A stretch of DNA of 64,000 nt from Erigeron canadensis (taxonomy: Eukaryota > Streptophyta > Magnoliopsida > Asterales > Asteraceae): contig NC_057768.1 of NCBI RefSeq assembly GCF_010389155.1, forward strand, positions 12,584,501 to 12,648,500, written 5' to 3'. Positions 10,132 to 19,858 of the stretch are shown piece by piece. Position 1 is the first letter of the stretch. Every line of letters begins with the position of its first letter. Made by a program: the position numbers and the translations under genes. Under the pieces are notes generated by a model. That model did not search any database. It had not been told where the DNA came from and saw nothing but the letters and a program-made list of their open reading frames with translations.

Positions 10132-11249
10132 TAGTCCAAGAAAATAAAACAATGATGAGCGGACTACTTAAGTGTTAAAGTGTTTCTACTTTATTAAAAA
10201 CATTTGAAAGATTAGTCATGCAAAATGATTTGAGAAAGCTTTAGACAAAATCAGTAAGCTTATAGCTAAAGGCTAGATAATCAGTCAATCAAAAATAAAA
10301 GCAAACTTTTTATTCGTGTTAATACCTCTAAAACAGTTTTATACTTCCACATGTCTTACAACTCAATCTTACTACTTTCTGCTGACTTGTTAAGCACTTA
10401 ATAAAGGTTAGTATACCAATAAAAACTACTAGCTACTAGTAAGGCATTTAAATTTCAAAGTGTGTGTACTAGTGAGTCACTACTTAGATATACCCCCTAC
10501 ACTACAGTCATGCTCACTAGCTACACACTAAAGCCGTTATACAATACTATCATCTTTAATAGTTGAGACAGCGGTGACAGGTCGGTGGTTCCCCAGTCGC
10601 AGAATGACATAACTCAACTAAAAGTTCACATCAAGACAACGGTGACAGGGCGGTGGTTCCCCACGCATAGAGCGACATAACTTGATGTATTTATAGACTT
10701 TACTCGTTAATAGTTCTTTGAACCTTTTATTTTAAGCTACTGATTGCTTTTTCTTTAGATTTAGTACATATTCATGCAATAGACATTAACAAAGATCCCG
10801 GATGACTCATACTCCTACTCCGCATGCAACTAGTTCACATTAAATAGTGCAAGAATTATGGCGAACCATACATCAATACTAGTCCTACACAAGCACGTAT
10901 AATTAAGTCCAATTAATACACCTATACTAATAACTAGAAAGCTCTAATTGCTAGGCATATTAAAGTCCGGTTAAATATGCTATGGCAAACATAATCGCAT
11001 ACTGTTTCAGTCTAAGCTCTAATCCAGTTGGAAGTATGAACAACCACAAATCTATAGTTAAGCTAACAATCTAACTAACCGTTCATCCTACCAAGCTAAT
11101 ATTGCTTAATTATCGTCATCTTTTGTCTACTTGCAAAGTTTATATTCTCAAAATAGTTTTCAGACACTTAAAAACTTAAATTTGCATGAAATAAGTAGTA
11201 GAAAACTTCTGAAATATCAAACAATAAGACCAAGGGTTTTTCCTATTCC
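10132..11249 (-). other. Non-coding 3' region of F
   Basis: About 1.1 kb without a credible coding frame lies between two AGGA-hairpin/purine-tract modules. It is AT-rich apart from the two stem-loops at 10560-10688. It probably represents the long 3' untranslated region of the element's transcript. Confidence 0.6.
10560..10688. other. Two tandem 61-nt stem-loops with different but perfectly paired stems
   Basis: Stem-loop 1 has arms TAGTTGAG (10560-10567) and CTCAACTA (10613-10620). Stem-loop 2 has arms ACATCAAG (10628-10635) and CTTGATGT (10681-10688). Both enclose exactly 45 nt, and the two loops share CGGTGACAGG, CGGTGGTTCCCCA and GACATAA. The loops are conserved in sequence, whereas the stems differ at most positions yet keep all eight pairs. 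That is the mark of selection on structure, either in DNA or in the minus-strand transcript of F. Confidence 0.75.
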
Positions 11250-11288
11250 ATCCCCTCACACTTAAATTGTACAACGTCCTCGTTGTAC
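11250..11288 (-). promoter_or_regulatory. Second purine tract of F with AGGA-loop hairpin
   Basis: On the minus strand the arms GTACAACG (11288-11281) and CGTTGTAC (11276-11269) close an AGGA loop, followed by AATTTAAGTGTGAGGGGATGG. The layout equals that at 10092-10131 although the arm sequences are unrelated. It lies just downstream of the coding region of F. Confidence 0.7.
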
Positions 11289-11423
11289 TAGACATAGAAA
11301 CTAAGGGTAATAGGAAAAAGACGTATAAAGTAAACGAAAAAGGATTAACGAAACTTTACGGGTCTTAAATTGCATGATAGTTGTTGAAGATGGCATTTAA
11401 GGAGCGACTTGAATCTAGAATCT
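11289..11423 (-). other. Short spacer of F between coding end and hairpin
   Basis: Nothing recognisable; AT-rich sequence between the stop codon at 11424-11426 and the AGGA hairpin. Confidence 0.4.
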
Positions 11424-11727
11424 TCAATGACATGCGTCGTCTCCATTTGATGGCGAAACATTCATCTCCACCTTTTCTTCAAGTTCTTCGTTGCTTGTTG
11501 GAGTTTCATCATCCTTTGCATCGTTTCTGGAAACTCCTTTGCTCGATTCAGCCTCAAGTAGATTGATTTCTTGATTGTAAGCGTGTTGGGCATCATCAGC
11601 ATTCAACGGTGGAGCAAGAAACGAGTTTTTGCGTGAACTGGATCTGCCAGCGGGGCTGGAAATTTCCCAACAGCACTGGTGTTGGTCACTAGCGGCGCTG
11701 GCTCTTCCATATCAGCGTCTGATTTAT
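11424..11727 (-). pseudogene. 3' part of the unknown coding region of F, cut off by solo LTR J
   Basis: If LTR J and one copy of its target duplication are set aside, the frame of the 13366-14229 ORF runs on into this block (acidic, Pro/Ala-rich) to a stop near 11605. A neighbouring frame then reads LAPPLNADDAQHAYNQEINL and ends at 11424, so there is one frameshift. It contains three 13-nt near-palindromes at 11647-11659, 11668-11680 and 11689-11701. No known domain. Confidence 0.5.
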
Positions 11728-13365
11728 CGATGTGCAAAATCGAGTCTTAAAATATAAAACTAGTTTCACCTAAAAACTGACTACTACGCACTCACGGGCA
11801 GTGTACCCGATCGTTTGTAATATAATTACGAGGTAAGACCGTGTTTGTTCGCGGGGATTGGTTTGAATCAATTGTTTAGTAAAGTAGTTTGGAAAACCGG
11901 GTGTTACTCAAATCTCCTTTTTAACAGAAAACAAAATTCGTTTTGAACAAGATCATAAAATGAAGAGAACTTCAGACAATATAATTAAAAGTCATCCACC
12001 TTGACTTCCCTCGACTTCAAATGTGATTGCATTTAATTAAGACCAAATTTACAAGAACTGACAAGATAATCGTGACTAGTTAAATACTCATGTGGTACCA
12101 CCAACCATGAACACATCACCAAATCACCTAGATTACTAGATAAATTACCCAAACCGGTACCACCAGTTTCAAGACAACTTTTTCCAATAACTAGTTTGAC
12201 TGACTATCAAATTACCAATCGAACCTATGTAAAAATAACGTGGTACCACCAACCGTTACAAATTACGTTGACAAAATTAATTCTTTCATTAAGATAATAT
12301 TCACTATCATACCATGAACTAGTGACAATTGCTTATGGACAAACAATTATTTTCAAATCATATATCAATTCAACTAGTACCACTAATGAAGAATTAATAC
12401 ATAACCAATATTATAATAATTATTTAAAAGAATTAAATCACCAAGATCTCAGAACAACGGTAAATAAAAATCAATCCTTTGAATTAAAATATTGCAATCA
12501 CATCATCTGTCTCGTTTCATCAAGGTGGATGATAAACAATTTAGCCACTCATGATAATAGAGCAATAATAATCAATAAAAGGGAAAAACATATTGTACCA
12601 ATTGTTTGAAGAAATTGAAATTGCAAGACAAAAAAGTATTACAATCTAGATGGGTGCCCGTGATATCTTCGATGAGTCCACCTAAGTAATGACTTGATTG
12701 GAAAAGGAAGAACCCTTGTAGAACAGCTCCTAATAAGATTTTTAATAAAGAATGAAATTAGGGTTTGTTTCATATTTATATTCTTCCAAATCTGATGCAG
12801 CAAGCGTCCAAAACCCTTGACTCCCGTGCACCCACTGCGGCACAGTAGGGTTGTGCTTTCCCTCACTGTGGCGCAGTGAGGTAGCTTTGAGTTTGACTTC
12901 AAGGTGACTGCGGCGCAGTGGGCTTACGAACCCTCCACTGCGGTGAAGTCTGATTCCACGGCCTTCTTTTTCCCATCAATGACTGCGGCGCAGTCTCTTT
13001 ATCGCCATCCCCACTGCATCGCAGTGGGGTTAGTTCAATAATATGCCGTGGGATCTGACAGCGGCGCAGTGGGCATAGCCTCCCTCCACTGCGACGCATT
13101 CAAAGCTTGTGTAAGACAAACTTCTTTCGATCTCGAATACAAGCCGAGCTTCGCCGTCTTTTCCACTTAAATCGACTCCCAATCATTCAAATCAACTTCT
13201 AGGCCAATAACCCTTCGTAATTGTACCAAATGAACGTGTAACCTGTTTAGATCCTGTAAACACTAACAAACACATAAACGCGCCAAATGCATACAACATA
13301 TACTTAAAACGCATAAGAAATAGGCCAATAAGGATGTGGGTAATGGGTATAAATTAGTCACATCA
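11728..13365 (-). repeat. Solo LTR J inside F, target duplication TTTAT
   Basis: The 1638-bp segment has terminal inverted ends CGATGTG (one change from TGATGTG) and CACATCA. It is flanked by identical TTTAT at 11723-11727 and 13366-13370. It shares with the LTR of F the block ACTCACGGGCAGTG.ACCC and the following purine-rich phrase, so it is a related gypsy family, but most of it is unlike F. A solo LTR with an intact target duplication indicates LTR-LTR recombination within one inserted element. The plus strand shows no coding potential. Confidence 0.9.
12831..13099. repeat. Eight near-palindromes CACTGCGGCGCAGTG in solo LTR J
   Basis: Copies lie at about 12832-12848, 12863-12879, 12906-12920, 12935-12950, 12981-12995, 13011-13026, 13057-13071 and 13087-13099. 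The arms ACTGCG and CGCAGT flank one central base. Spacing is irregular (about 28-47 bases) and the intervening sequence differs, so this is not a simple tandem duplication. Confidence 0.88.
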
Positions 13366-14229
13366 TTTATCAATTTCTTCAGTTCCTTCTTCTTTTGACT
13401 CTCGTAAGACCTGCATTTCTCCATCTGTTGACGAAACGATACCCACATCAACAAGCTTCATCTTGTTTGGTTCCGGATGTGGTGCTTCACTTTGATTCAG
13501 TTCCTCTTGTCTCGGGATCACATGCTCTTGTTCCATCTTGACTCCTTGTAAGATCACCTCCTTGTTGATTGAAATGGCCTCATCTTGATTGATTTTGCAT
13601 TTGCTAGCGATTTGGGCTTCGCCGGCACCTTGAAAATAAGTTGAAAATGAAGTTTCTCGAAAATCTAAGCTACTGTCAGGGCTTGCAGTGGCGCTGGAAG
13701 GCTCCCAGTGGAGCTGGTGGTCACCAGCGGCACTGGACGGAAGGACCAGCGGTGTTGGATGCTCCTGACCGTTTTTAGATTTTTCATTTTTGCTTGTTTC
13801 TCCTTGCTCTTGCTCCTTTTTGATCGGAACTGCATCAGTAGTTGAAGAAAGGTTCTCCACATCAGCAAGATGAATCTTGCTTTGTTCCGGATGTGGTATT
13901 CCATCTCCATCTTTGGGGGGTGACTGAGAAACTTGTGCTTCTTTTTTAACCTGCAAATCCAACTTAGTAGCATTTGGAACAAACTTAGAATCAGATACTA
14001 CCTCTCTGGTATGTGGATCATCACCATATATGACCGTGCAGCCACAAAAATCCTTGATTGTTAGGTGGCGTTCCTGTGAATTTTCCTTCCCCGATTGACT
14101 GTATTCCTCCAAGAAGGTGTAGGCCTCTTTTAATGAATTGAGGGGAAAGTAACGACCACAAGCAATATCCACAGCCTTCATGCTTGGAACATGCAGTCCT
14201 ACATAAAACCACATTGCAAACAAGCACAC
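13366..14229 (-). pseudogene. Unknown charged protein encoded by F, 5' part
   Basis: A long open frame of about 288 residues starts with a hydrophobic stretch (CLFAMWFYVGLHVPSMKAVDIACGRYFPLNSLKEAYTF is its beginning, split here as CLFAMWFYVGLHVPSM and KAVDIACGRYFPLNSL). It continues as a low-complexity Glu/Lys/Ser-rich chain with KKEQEQGETSKNEKSKN. There is no upstream ATG in frame; the first codon is GTG, so the real start or a splice joining it to the gag-like stub at 14248-14412 is unclear. The frame is cut at its 3' end by LTR J. Four 13-nt palindromes of the LTR type lie inside it at 13685-13758. I do not recognise the family. Confidence 0.45.
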
Positions 14230-14247
14230 AATGTTATGTTTTCTTAC

Positions 14248-14412
14248 CTAATAAGACTCTAGCGGTCCAAGTTCCCAAAATGCCTTAACCAACTCTTTCA
14301 TTCTTCTCCAAGCATCTATCCATATTTCACCTTCCTGTTGCTTGAACTCCGTAATCTCATCCATGTAAGGGTTATAATAGTTGTAATCGAATTCAGAGAC
14401 TTCAAACTCCAT
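14248..14412 (-). CDS. Gag-like 54-residue stub of F
   Basis: The first ATG after the primer site and leader opens a 54-residue frame, MEFEVSEFDYNYYNPYMDEI then TEFKQQEGEIWIDAWRRMKE and LVKAFWELGPLESY. The segment FKQQEGEIWIDAWRRMKELV follows the pattern of the plant gypsy gag domain (F.Q..GES...AW.RF..L). A stop and then GTAAGA follow, so a splice donor is possible, but the stop codon would be retained. It is probably the degenerate remnant of gag, kept at the 5' end where packaging signals often lie. Confidence 0.5.
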   Translation of the reverse strand: MEFEVSEFDYNYYNPYMDEITEFKQQEGEIWIDAWRRMKELVKAFWELGPLESY

Positions 14413-14665
14413 GAGCGATGCTTAGTCCTACAAAAAAGACACTAACTATACCCGCGAAAAGCACTAATTAAGGATAAAAATAAAAATACTAAAAATAAAA
14501 AGATAAAAGCTAAAACTAACCTAGACTAATAAAAGAAAATTATTTTTGGATTTTTTAAATTTTTTAAATTTTTATGGATTTTTATAATAATGAAAATGAA
14601 ATGAACACCTAAACTAGACTAACTAAAAGAAATTACCCTAACCTAACTAAATTCTAACCTAATAG

Positions 14666-14683
14666 TCCCCGGCAGCGGCGCCA
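14666..14683 (-). promoter_or_regulatory. Primer-binding site of F
   Basis: The minus strand reads TGGCGCCGCTGCCGGGGA six bases after the 5' LTR. This is the GGCGCCG..GCCGGGG type used by Athila/Tat-like plant gypsy elements, usually assigned to an Asp tRNA. Confidence 0.8.
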
Positions 14684-14689
14684 AAAACT

Positions 14690-16468
14690 TGATGTGCAGA
14701 AAAGTTATTAATTTATCAAGTACAAGGTTAACTTCTTTACCATACTCACTCACGGGCAGTGGACCCATTCATTCATAGTATAGTAAATAGGTCAGCCCAG
14801 GATTGTTCGCAGGGACTATGTCTAAGAACTAAGCTAAGTGTAATTCTAGGATTTTGGGGGTTTGTCACGATTTAAATAAAACTAAAATAATAAAAACATG
14901 AATTGGTTGATTTAGCAAAATAAAAATAATTAAAACATTTGGAATAGTTCACATGCCATGATCATTTAGAAAACATTTTAGATATGTTGAACAACTCTTC
15001 TCACGTAAGGATTCTCGTTAGATTCACTAAACTATTTAATAGTGCTGTCGTTAGACTCACACTACCCTATAAACATATTCTCGTTAGATACACTGCTATG
15101 CATTAAGACCTGAGTTTGTAACTATGACTTAATCTTTTATGTAAGTCAAGATTCTTTTAGGTTTCCTAAAAAGTCACTTACTCTAGTCACCCGGATCCGG
15201 TTTCCGTTCGCCAGATCAACTAGATTAACATAATAAAACACAAGTTCAGTTGAGCCAAATTATTAATTAACCATCCCCTGCTCGGTTACAAGTCAAGAGA
15301 CTACATTAATTATAGACCGATTAATGTTTCACAAACCATATTAAACGACCCTAAGGCCTTAGCGCTAGGTCGACCTAACCATGTCAATAAAACAGGTTTG
15401 TATATGGAAACTAATAACATTTGTCTGACTTAATAACCATGGATCTGCGACAAGAATAGAAATGGTTCAACAATCTAATATATAAAACTATCACGGCATG
15501 ATCATATCATCCAAATAGATGCAAAACTACTTAGCTACTCATCACAAGACAAATAAACCTAACAATCATAAATAAATCTATAAAGATAATTGTCAAACAA
15601 ATAGTCTTGCAATCAAGTACGCTAACAATAATAAAAAAAGTAAAGAAAGATCAAACTAATAATAAGGCGAAGTTGCGCGGTGCGTATCCTTCTTGGCCGC
15701 TCCTTCAATTCAACACCACGAATCCTCCTATTATTTGTTTTGACCGAATACCACTTCGAATTTAATTGAGATATGAATATTGAATTGTGGATTGTTGTTT
15801 GAATAATTGATGCTTGATCTTCCGGATGATATGGAGGTGTTATGAGGGTTTAGATCTGGTGAAAATACCCTAGAACAACCCCCAAAGTCGGCTGGAAGAA
15901 GTGAGCTACGAATCTTAGGGCTTAGGGGGGTATTTATAGGTTTTCAGGAAATCCCTAGATCTGGCCGACTTTTCTAACGGCGTTAGAGATGTCCCAGCAG
16001 CGCTGGTGAGGTACCAGCGGTGCTCATGCACTTCCAGCAGCGCTAGTGAGGTCCCCATCGGCGCTGGTTGGCTTTAGGATGAATTCTAGCGGCGCTAGAG
16101 CTTTATGTGAGCAGCGCTAGTTCTGGACATCAACATAAAAGTTGTAGATCTTTCTCTCGCCTTTCCGTGGATAGCTTACTTGTCAGAAATGGAGTCTATA
16201 TGAATAAGTTATGCCCAAAATACTAACACATGGTCGTGTGCTTCATGTCGGCCTCAAATTCTTCATCTTCCGCTTGCTAATCTTCGTCCAAAAGTCTTGT
16301 GGCTTCATGTCAAGTTGAGTAGAGATGTTTTCCTTCACTTTTACGCCTTGCGAACCTATCATGACATGTTATCACACGTAGTACCAAAAGTTCACATTTC
16401 TTAACTCATTTAGACTTCAAAACACGACCTAATGATATAAGAAATAATCACAAAATGGACGCTCATCA
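14690..16468 (-). repeat. 5' LTR of F
   Basis: It pairs with 8326-10091. It carries seven 13-nt near-palindromes at 15974-16120, including CTAACGGCGTTAG, CCAGCAGCGCTGG and CTAGCGGCGCTAG. On the plus strand its last bases (ATGGACGCTCATCA) supply an ATG that fuses by chance with the following LINE frame. Confidence 0.85.
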
Positions 16469-17246
16469 ACAAGTTGGTTTTACATTAAAATATCATGTTG
16501 TTGATCTCATTATCAATGGAGAATGGAATTGGTCGGCTGATTGGTTGCGTTTATTTCCAACACTAATAAATCTTCCAACGCCGATATTACATCCTGCCCG
16601 GAGAGATGAAATCGTTTGGAAGGATGTTGATGGGAATGAGAAGCAATACTCTTCAAGAGAGGTGTGGGAAGTTATTAGAGTGAGACGACCAGATGTCATG
16701 TGGGCTAATGTTGTATGGTTCTCACAATGCATCCCTCGACATGCGTTTATGGTTTGGTTGATTATCAGGAACAAACTGAAGACTCAAGACAAGCTAATGC
16801 AATGGCACGCGAATGGAAACATTGATCTTAACCTCCTTTGCTGCTCCTTGTGCAAAAGAGGACTAGATTCTCATGCTCACCTATTTTTTGAATGTCGATT
16901 CTCTTCACAGGTTTGGAGCAAAATTAAAGCACTGGCGTAAGTAACTTCTATGTCTTACAAATGGGATGATATTTTGGAATGGCACATTGCAAAATGAAAA
17001 TCAAGATAAGTAAAGAATGTTATTGGGAGATTGCTGGTAGGGGCTTCGGCTTATTACATATGGAAAGAAAGAAATAACCGGCTATTTACTAATCATGCGA
17101 AACCCCCTGATGGGATTGTTGAACAAATCATATCTACAGTTTGCTTGAAGATGGTGACTTTCAGGCTTAAGAAAAAAGCTAATGTTGATCGCTTATTACC
17201 AGCTTGGAAGGTGCCACGAGATGTCGTGGTGAAAATAAGATAGAGG
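16469..17246 (+). pseudogene. LINE ORF2 C-terminus with zf-RVT domain
   Basis: After the LTR the frame reads QQVGFTLKYHVVDLIINGEW, then WSADWLRLFPTLINLP and WKDVDGNEKQYSSREVWEVI. The zf-RVT cysteine/histidine set follows (CSLCKRGLDSHAHLFFEC). A stop at 16939 and a frameshift separate it from the last block (AYYIWKERNNRLFTN...), which ends at a TAG near 17241. This is the normal C-terminal half of plant L1-type ORF2. About 200-250 residues that should join it to the RT block are absent. Confidence 0.88.
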
Positions 17247-17481
17247 CATTTGCGCAAAAGGAGTATTTTTGTTCACATTAGGGTGTCTTCATTCTAATGT
17301 GTTGTTCGAATCGTATGCTAGCTGTTAGATGATGGCTTGTTTGTGTTAATATGTTTTAACATATGTATTGTCATGTCATACATATGAACTAGCTTGGTAA
17401 TTAGCCATGCTACTTGTATTGTAATGTTTTGGTTATGGTATAAAATTCACAGGGATATCCCATTAACCAAAAAAAAAAAAA
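17247..17481 (+). other. LINE 3' untranslated region and poly-A tail
   Basis: About 220 bases of non-coding sequence with no ORF end in 13 A residues at 17469-17481, the expected terminus of a target-primed LINE insertion. The 5' end is outside the window, so a target duplication cannot be tested. Confidence 0.8.
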
Positions 17482-17483
17482 CT

Positions 17484-17518
17484 CTCCCACACTTATTTGG
17501 TTCACGTCCTCGTGAACC
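17484..17518 (-). promoter_or_regulatory. Third AGGA-loop hairpin beside a purine tract
   Basis: On the minus strand the arms GGTTCACG (17518-17511) and CGTGAACC (17506-17499) enclose AGGA, followed by AAATAAGTGTGGGAGAG. The same layout occurs twice in F with different arms. Confidence 0.7.
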
Positions 17519-18660
17519 TCACTTCGCAACTCAAACTATACCCGTTTATTACACCTTACCTACATCAGGTCAACTTATGTTATCGATTTTCTCTTCAATC
17601 CATCAATCATCTCAATTATAATTTAAGGCTCTATCCTCATCACCCGATCCTTTTAAGTTGAGATCTCTAAATTTACTTTAAAGTTTACAAATTAACTTGA
17701 TAATCAATCAAATCTTACACCTCTTTCTCTTGAGAACAATCTTCTCACCTCATTCCTCCTAAATGCTTAATCATTCACGCTTCATAATATCTTCTTAACA
17801 CTTTAAACAACCAAGAGGCTTTTAAATCAGAACAAAAGTTCTAGTCTTAACTAACTAATCACGTTCTATGTATATAACTTTGTTAATTTATTATCCCTCG
17901 AAGAAGTAAACACTAAATCCTTGTACACACTTCTAAAATTTTACTTACTTCTAAGTTATAACCTTCTAACGTTACTAATAATACATACACTGATTCGTTT
18001 ATGATCTCCCACACTTAAGGGATTTACTAGATATATTCAATTTCTTGACATAACACTTATTGCTTTCAAACGTCCAAATACTCACGCTATAAGCAAACAC
18101 GACTCTTCTATGATATTCTCGAGCCAAATAAGACATTATCATCAAATTAAAAACAATTAACCATTTACCAATTAACATACTTGGTTCATATAAACTTTCA
18201 CGGGACGAACATATAAGCAACTACAAAACACATCTATCTCATTGATGTTATCATATTCATCAACTATTTTAGCCCCTCGCGTGGACTTTATCCACACCGA
18301 AAGGCCATGTTCGACTTATCTTGTTATTTCAACAAAATGGATATCACAATAGTCCAATCATTCTCAACACGTTTATACATATCCCAAATACAATAATAAC
18401 ATGCATTTCACATTTAATACAGATACTTCTATAAAATCAAACAATCAACTTTCACAATCGATTCATATTGCCATAGCCCATATGGTCTTTCAACCCTTCA
18501 ACATGCCCCATATGGCTTATCAAAATACACTTGAACACACTACATGCTATACCCAAGAATTTCATACTTTATAACTTTGTACATTCACAACATGCAAAGT
18601 ATTCCATACAATCAAACATTCAATTCAACTTAACATTTATAACCAATTCACATTGCTATA

Positions 18661-18922
18661 CTGCGTATGGTCTTATGTTATATGCCACACCCCGTGTGGT
18701 CTTATCACTATATGCTATACCCCGTATGGTCTTACCACTATTTGCCACACCCTGGGTGGTCTTTCCACTATATGTCACACCCCATGTGGTCTTATAACAA
18801 TATGCCATACCCCGTATGGTCTTACCACTATATGCCACACCCCGGGTGGTCTTTCCACTATATGCCGCACCCCATGTTGTCTTATCACACTATGTGATAC
18901 CCCGTATGGTCTTACCACTATA
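18661..18922. repeat. 30-bp minisatellite (about 8.5 units) with a 90-bp higher-order period
   Basis: Units follow the form CC(G/A)NNTGGTCTTNNCACTATATGCCA(C/T)AC. Three unit types (starting CCGTATGG, C(C/T)GGGTGG and CCATGTGG) repeat in that order, giving a 90-bp higher-order repeat. Unit junctions make small palindromes such as CCACAC-CCC-GTGTGG and CCATAC-CCC-GTATGG. Degenerate copies at 18478-18525 suggest the array was once longer. Confidence 0.9.
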
Positions 18923-19470
18923 ACATTTCAGAACACTTCTCAATCCATTCTAAAATCATTAATCCAATCAACTAATAGTTGTTCATACTATAACTTCAGT
19001 TCACTAACATAGCTTACATTAATCAAGTTGCATACTATTATCCAAACAACAGTCTCATAGCACCCGTCTCGATAACTTTGGAATTTCTCTTTATTTCCTA
19101 AATTTCCATAACTATCACAACAACATAAAATTTAGACAACAAGAATATAAATACATGTTTACTCATACTACAATAAGAAAGAAAGGTATATCGGCATTAT
19201 ATATCTCTACAACACAATAAGTCTCCACTACTACAATCTTATACTCGACCACTCCAATGTTTGATGCGGTTAACTTATAAACATTTTAGTAGGTGGATCA
19301 CGATAATTCCGGACTTATCGTGATTACATACTAACACCTTTATAAGTTAACTCTTCATCAAACACTTTCTTGGTCCAATATAAAATCAACAAAAACTTAT
19401 GGCCAAGTCATAATTACAGTTTAAGTCTCGGCATTGTAATCATAAGGGTTTCTTAAATTCCTTAAACTTC

Positions 19471-19483
19471 GGCTTTGATACCA
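19471..19483 (-). promoter_or_regulatory. Primer-binding site of K
   Basis: The minus strand reads TGGTATCAAAGCC two bases after the LTR end TTTTCA, matching the 3' end of initiator Met tRNA with one change from the usual TGGTATCAGAGCC. Confidence 0.75.
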
Positions 19484-19485
19484 CT

Positions 19486-19858
19486 TGAAAAGACCCAAAC
19501 TCATTTTAGGAAAAATAAGAATTTTATTTTATTTTTAAAGTTGAACCGCATGTTTTTATACATGCGCTGCATTTTTTTATCAGACATGAAATATGCGCCG
19601 CACGCATAAAAACATGCGCCACATTCTTTTCTCAGTAGGCTTCCAGATTTCATATTTTCAAATATGCGTCACATGAACCAAAATATGCGCCACATATTTA
19701 TACCTGATAGAAATGAACTTAATTTTGACACTTAACTCATCTTGTAACTTTTCCAACTCAACTCCAAACTTCATAACACAACATTTCTGATTTCAAACAA
19801 GTTTCAAACACATTAGTAAACATAGCAAAAGTGATCGTTTCATCAAATGTTCATTCTA
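19486..19858 (-). repeat. Partial 5' LTR of K with ATGCGCCGCAT motifs
   Basis: This is the 3' end of the LTR (minus strand ...GGGTCTTTTCA); the rest is cut off by copia C. At 19561-19695 there are five copies of ATGCGCYRCAT, a short near-palindrome. Confidence 0.65.

Larger units (their letters stand above)
8170..16468 (-). mobile_element. Ty3/gypsy-like, LARD-type element F with 1.77-kb LTRs and an extra leader copy
   Basis: Two near-identical segments, 8326-10091 (1766 bp) and 14690-16468 (1779 bp), start TGATGTGCAG and end GCTCATCA on the plus strand. Read on the minus strand, the right copy is followed by a primer-binding site TGGCGCCGCTGCCGGGGA and the left copy is preceded by the purine tract AAGTGTGGGAGTATA, so transcription runs leftward. 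No RT, integrase or protease lies between them, only a gag-like stub and an unknown charged protein. This makes it a large non-autonomous derivative related to Athila/Tat-type elements by its primer site. An extra leader copy lies outside the left LTR (8170-8325). Confidence 0.82.
6565..17481 (+). mobile_element. LINE (plant L1-like) B, interrupted by gypsy element F
   Basis: Non-LTR retrotransposon coding sequence occurs in two blocks (6565-8169 and 16469-17246), followed by a 3' untranslated tail and 13 A residues at 17469-17481. The endonuclease half would lie to the left, beyond copia A. Between the RT block and the zinc-finger (zf-RVT) block several hundred bases of ORF2 are missing, so insertion of F was accompanied or preceded by a deletion. 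Confidence 0.85.
17482..19858 (-). mobile_element. Remnant of gypsy element K: partial 5' LTR, primer site and long leader
   Basis: On the minus strand GGGTCTTTTCA ends an LTR, and two bases later TGGTATCAAAGCC forms a Met-tRNA-type primer site, a combination typical of chromovirus (Tekay/Del-like) gypsy elements. The downstream 2 kb has no coding frame, two CCCACACTTA purine tracts (17485-17494 and 18006-18015) and a 30-bp minisatellite. The LINE poly-A cuts it at 17481 and copia C cuts its LTR at 19859. Confidence 0.65.

Noticed and set aside
12322..12609. 95-residue plus-strand frame in solo LTR J
   Set aside because: AT-rich chance frame inside an LTR, no homology pattern.
13142..13265. 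Possible tRNA or small RNA gene near the palindromes of J
   Set aside because: No cloverleaf, no A or B box arrangement recognised.
16455..16468. ATG at 16455 as the real start of the LINE C-terminal frame
   Set aside because: These bases are the end of the LTR of F; the fusion is accidental.
18656..18897. Open frames with repeating peptides (for example PHPVWSYHYM units) in several frames
   Set aside because: The frames are a by-product of a 30-bp repeat, whose length is a multiple of three; open frames occur on both strands and match no protein.
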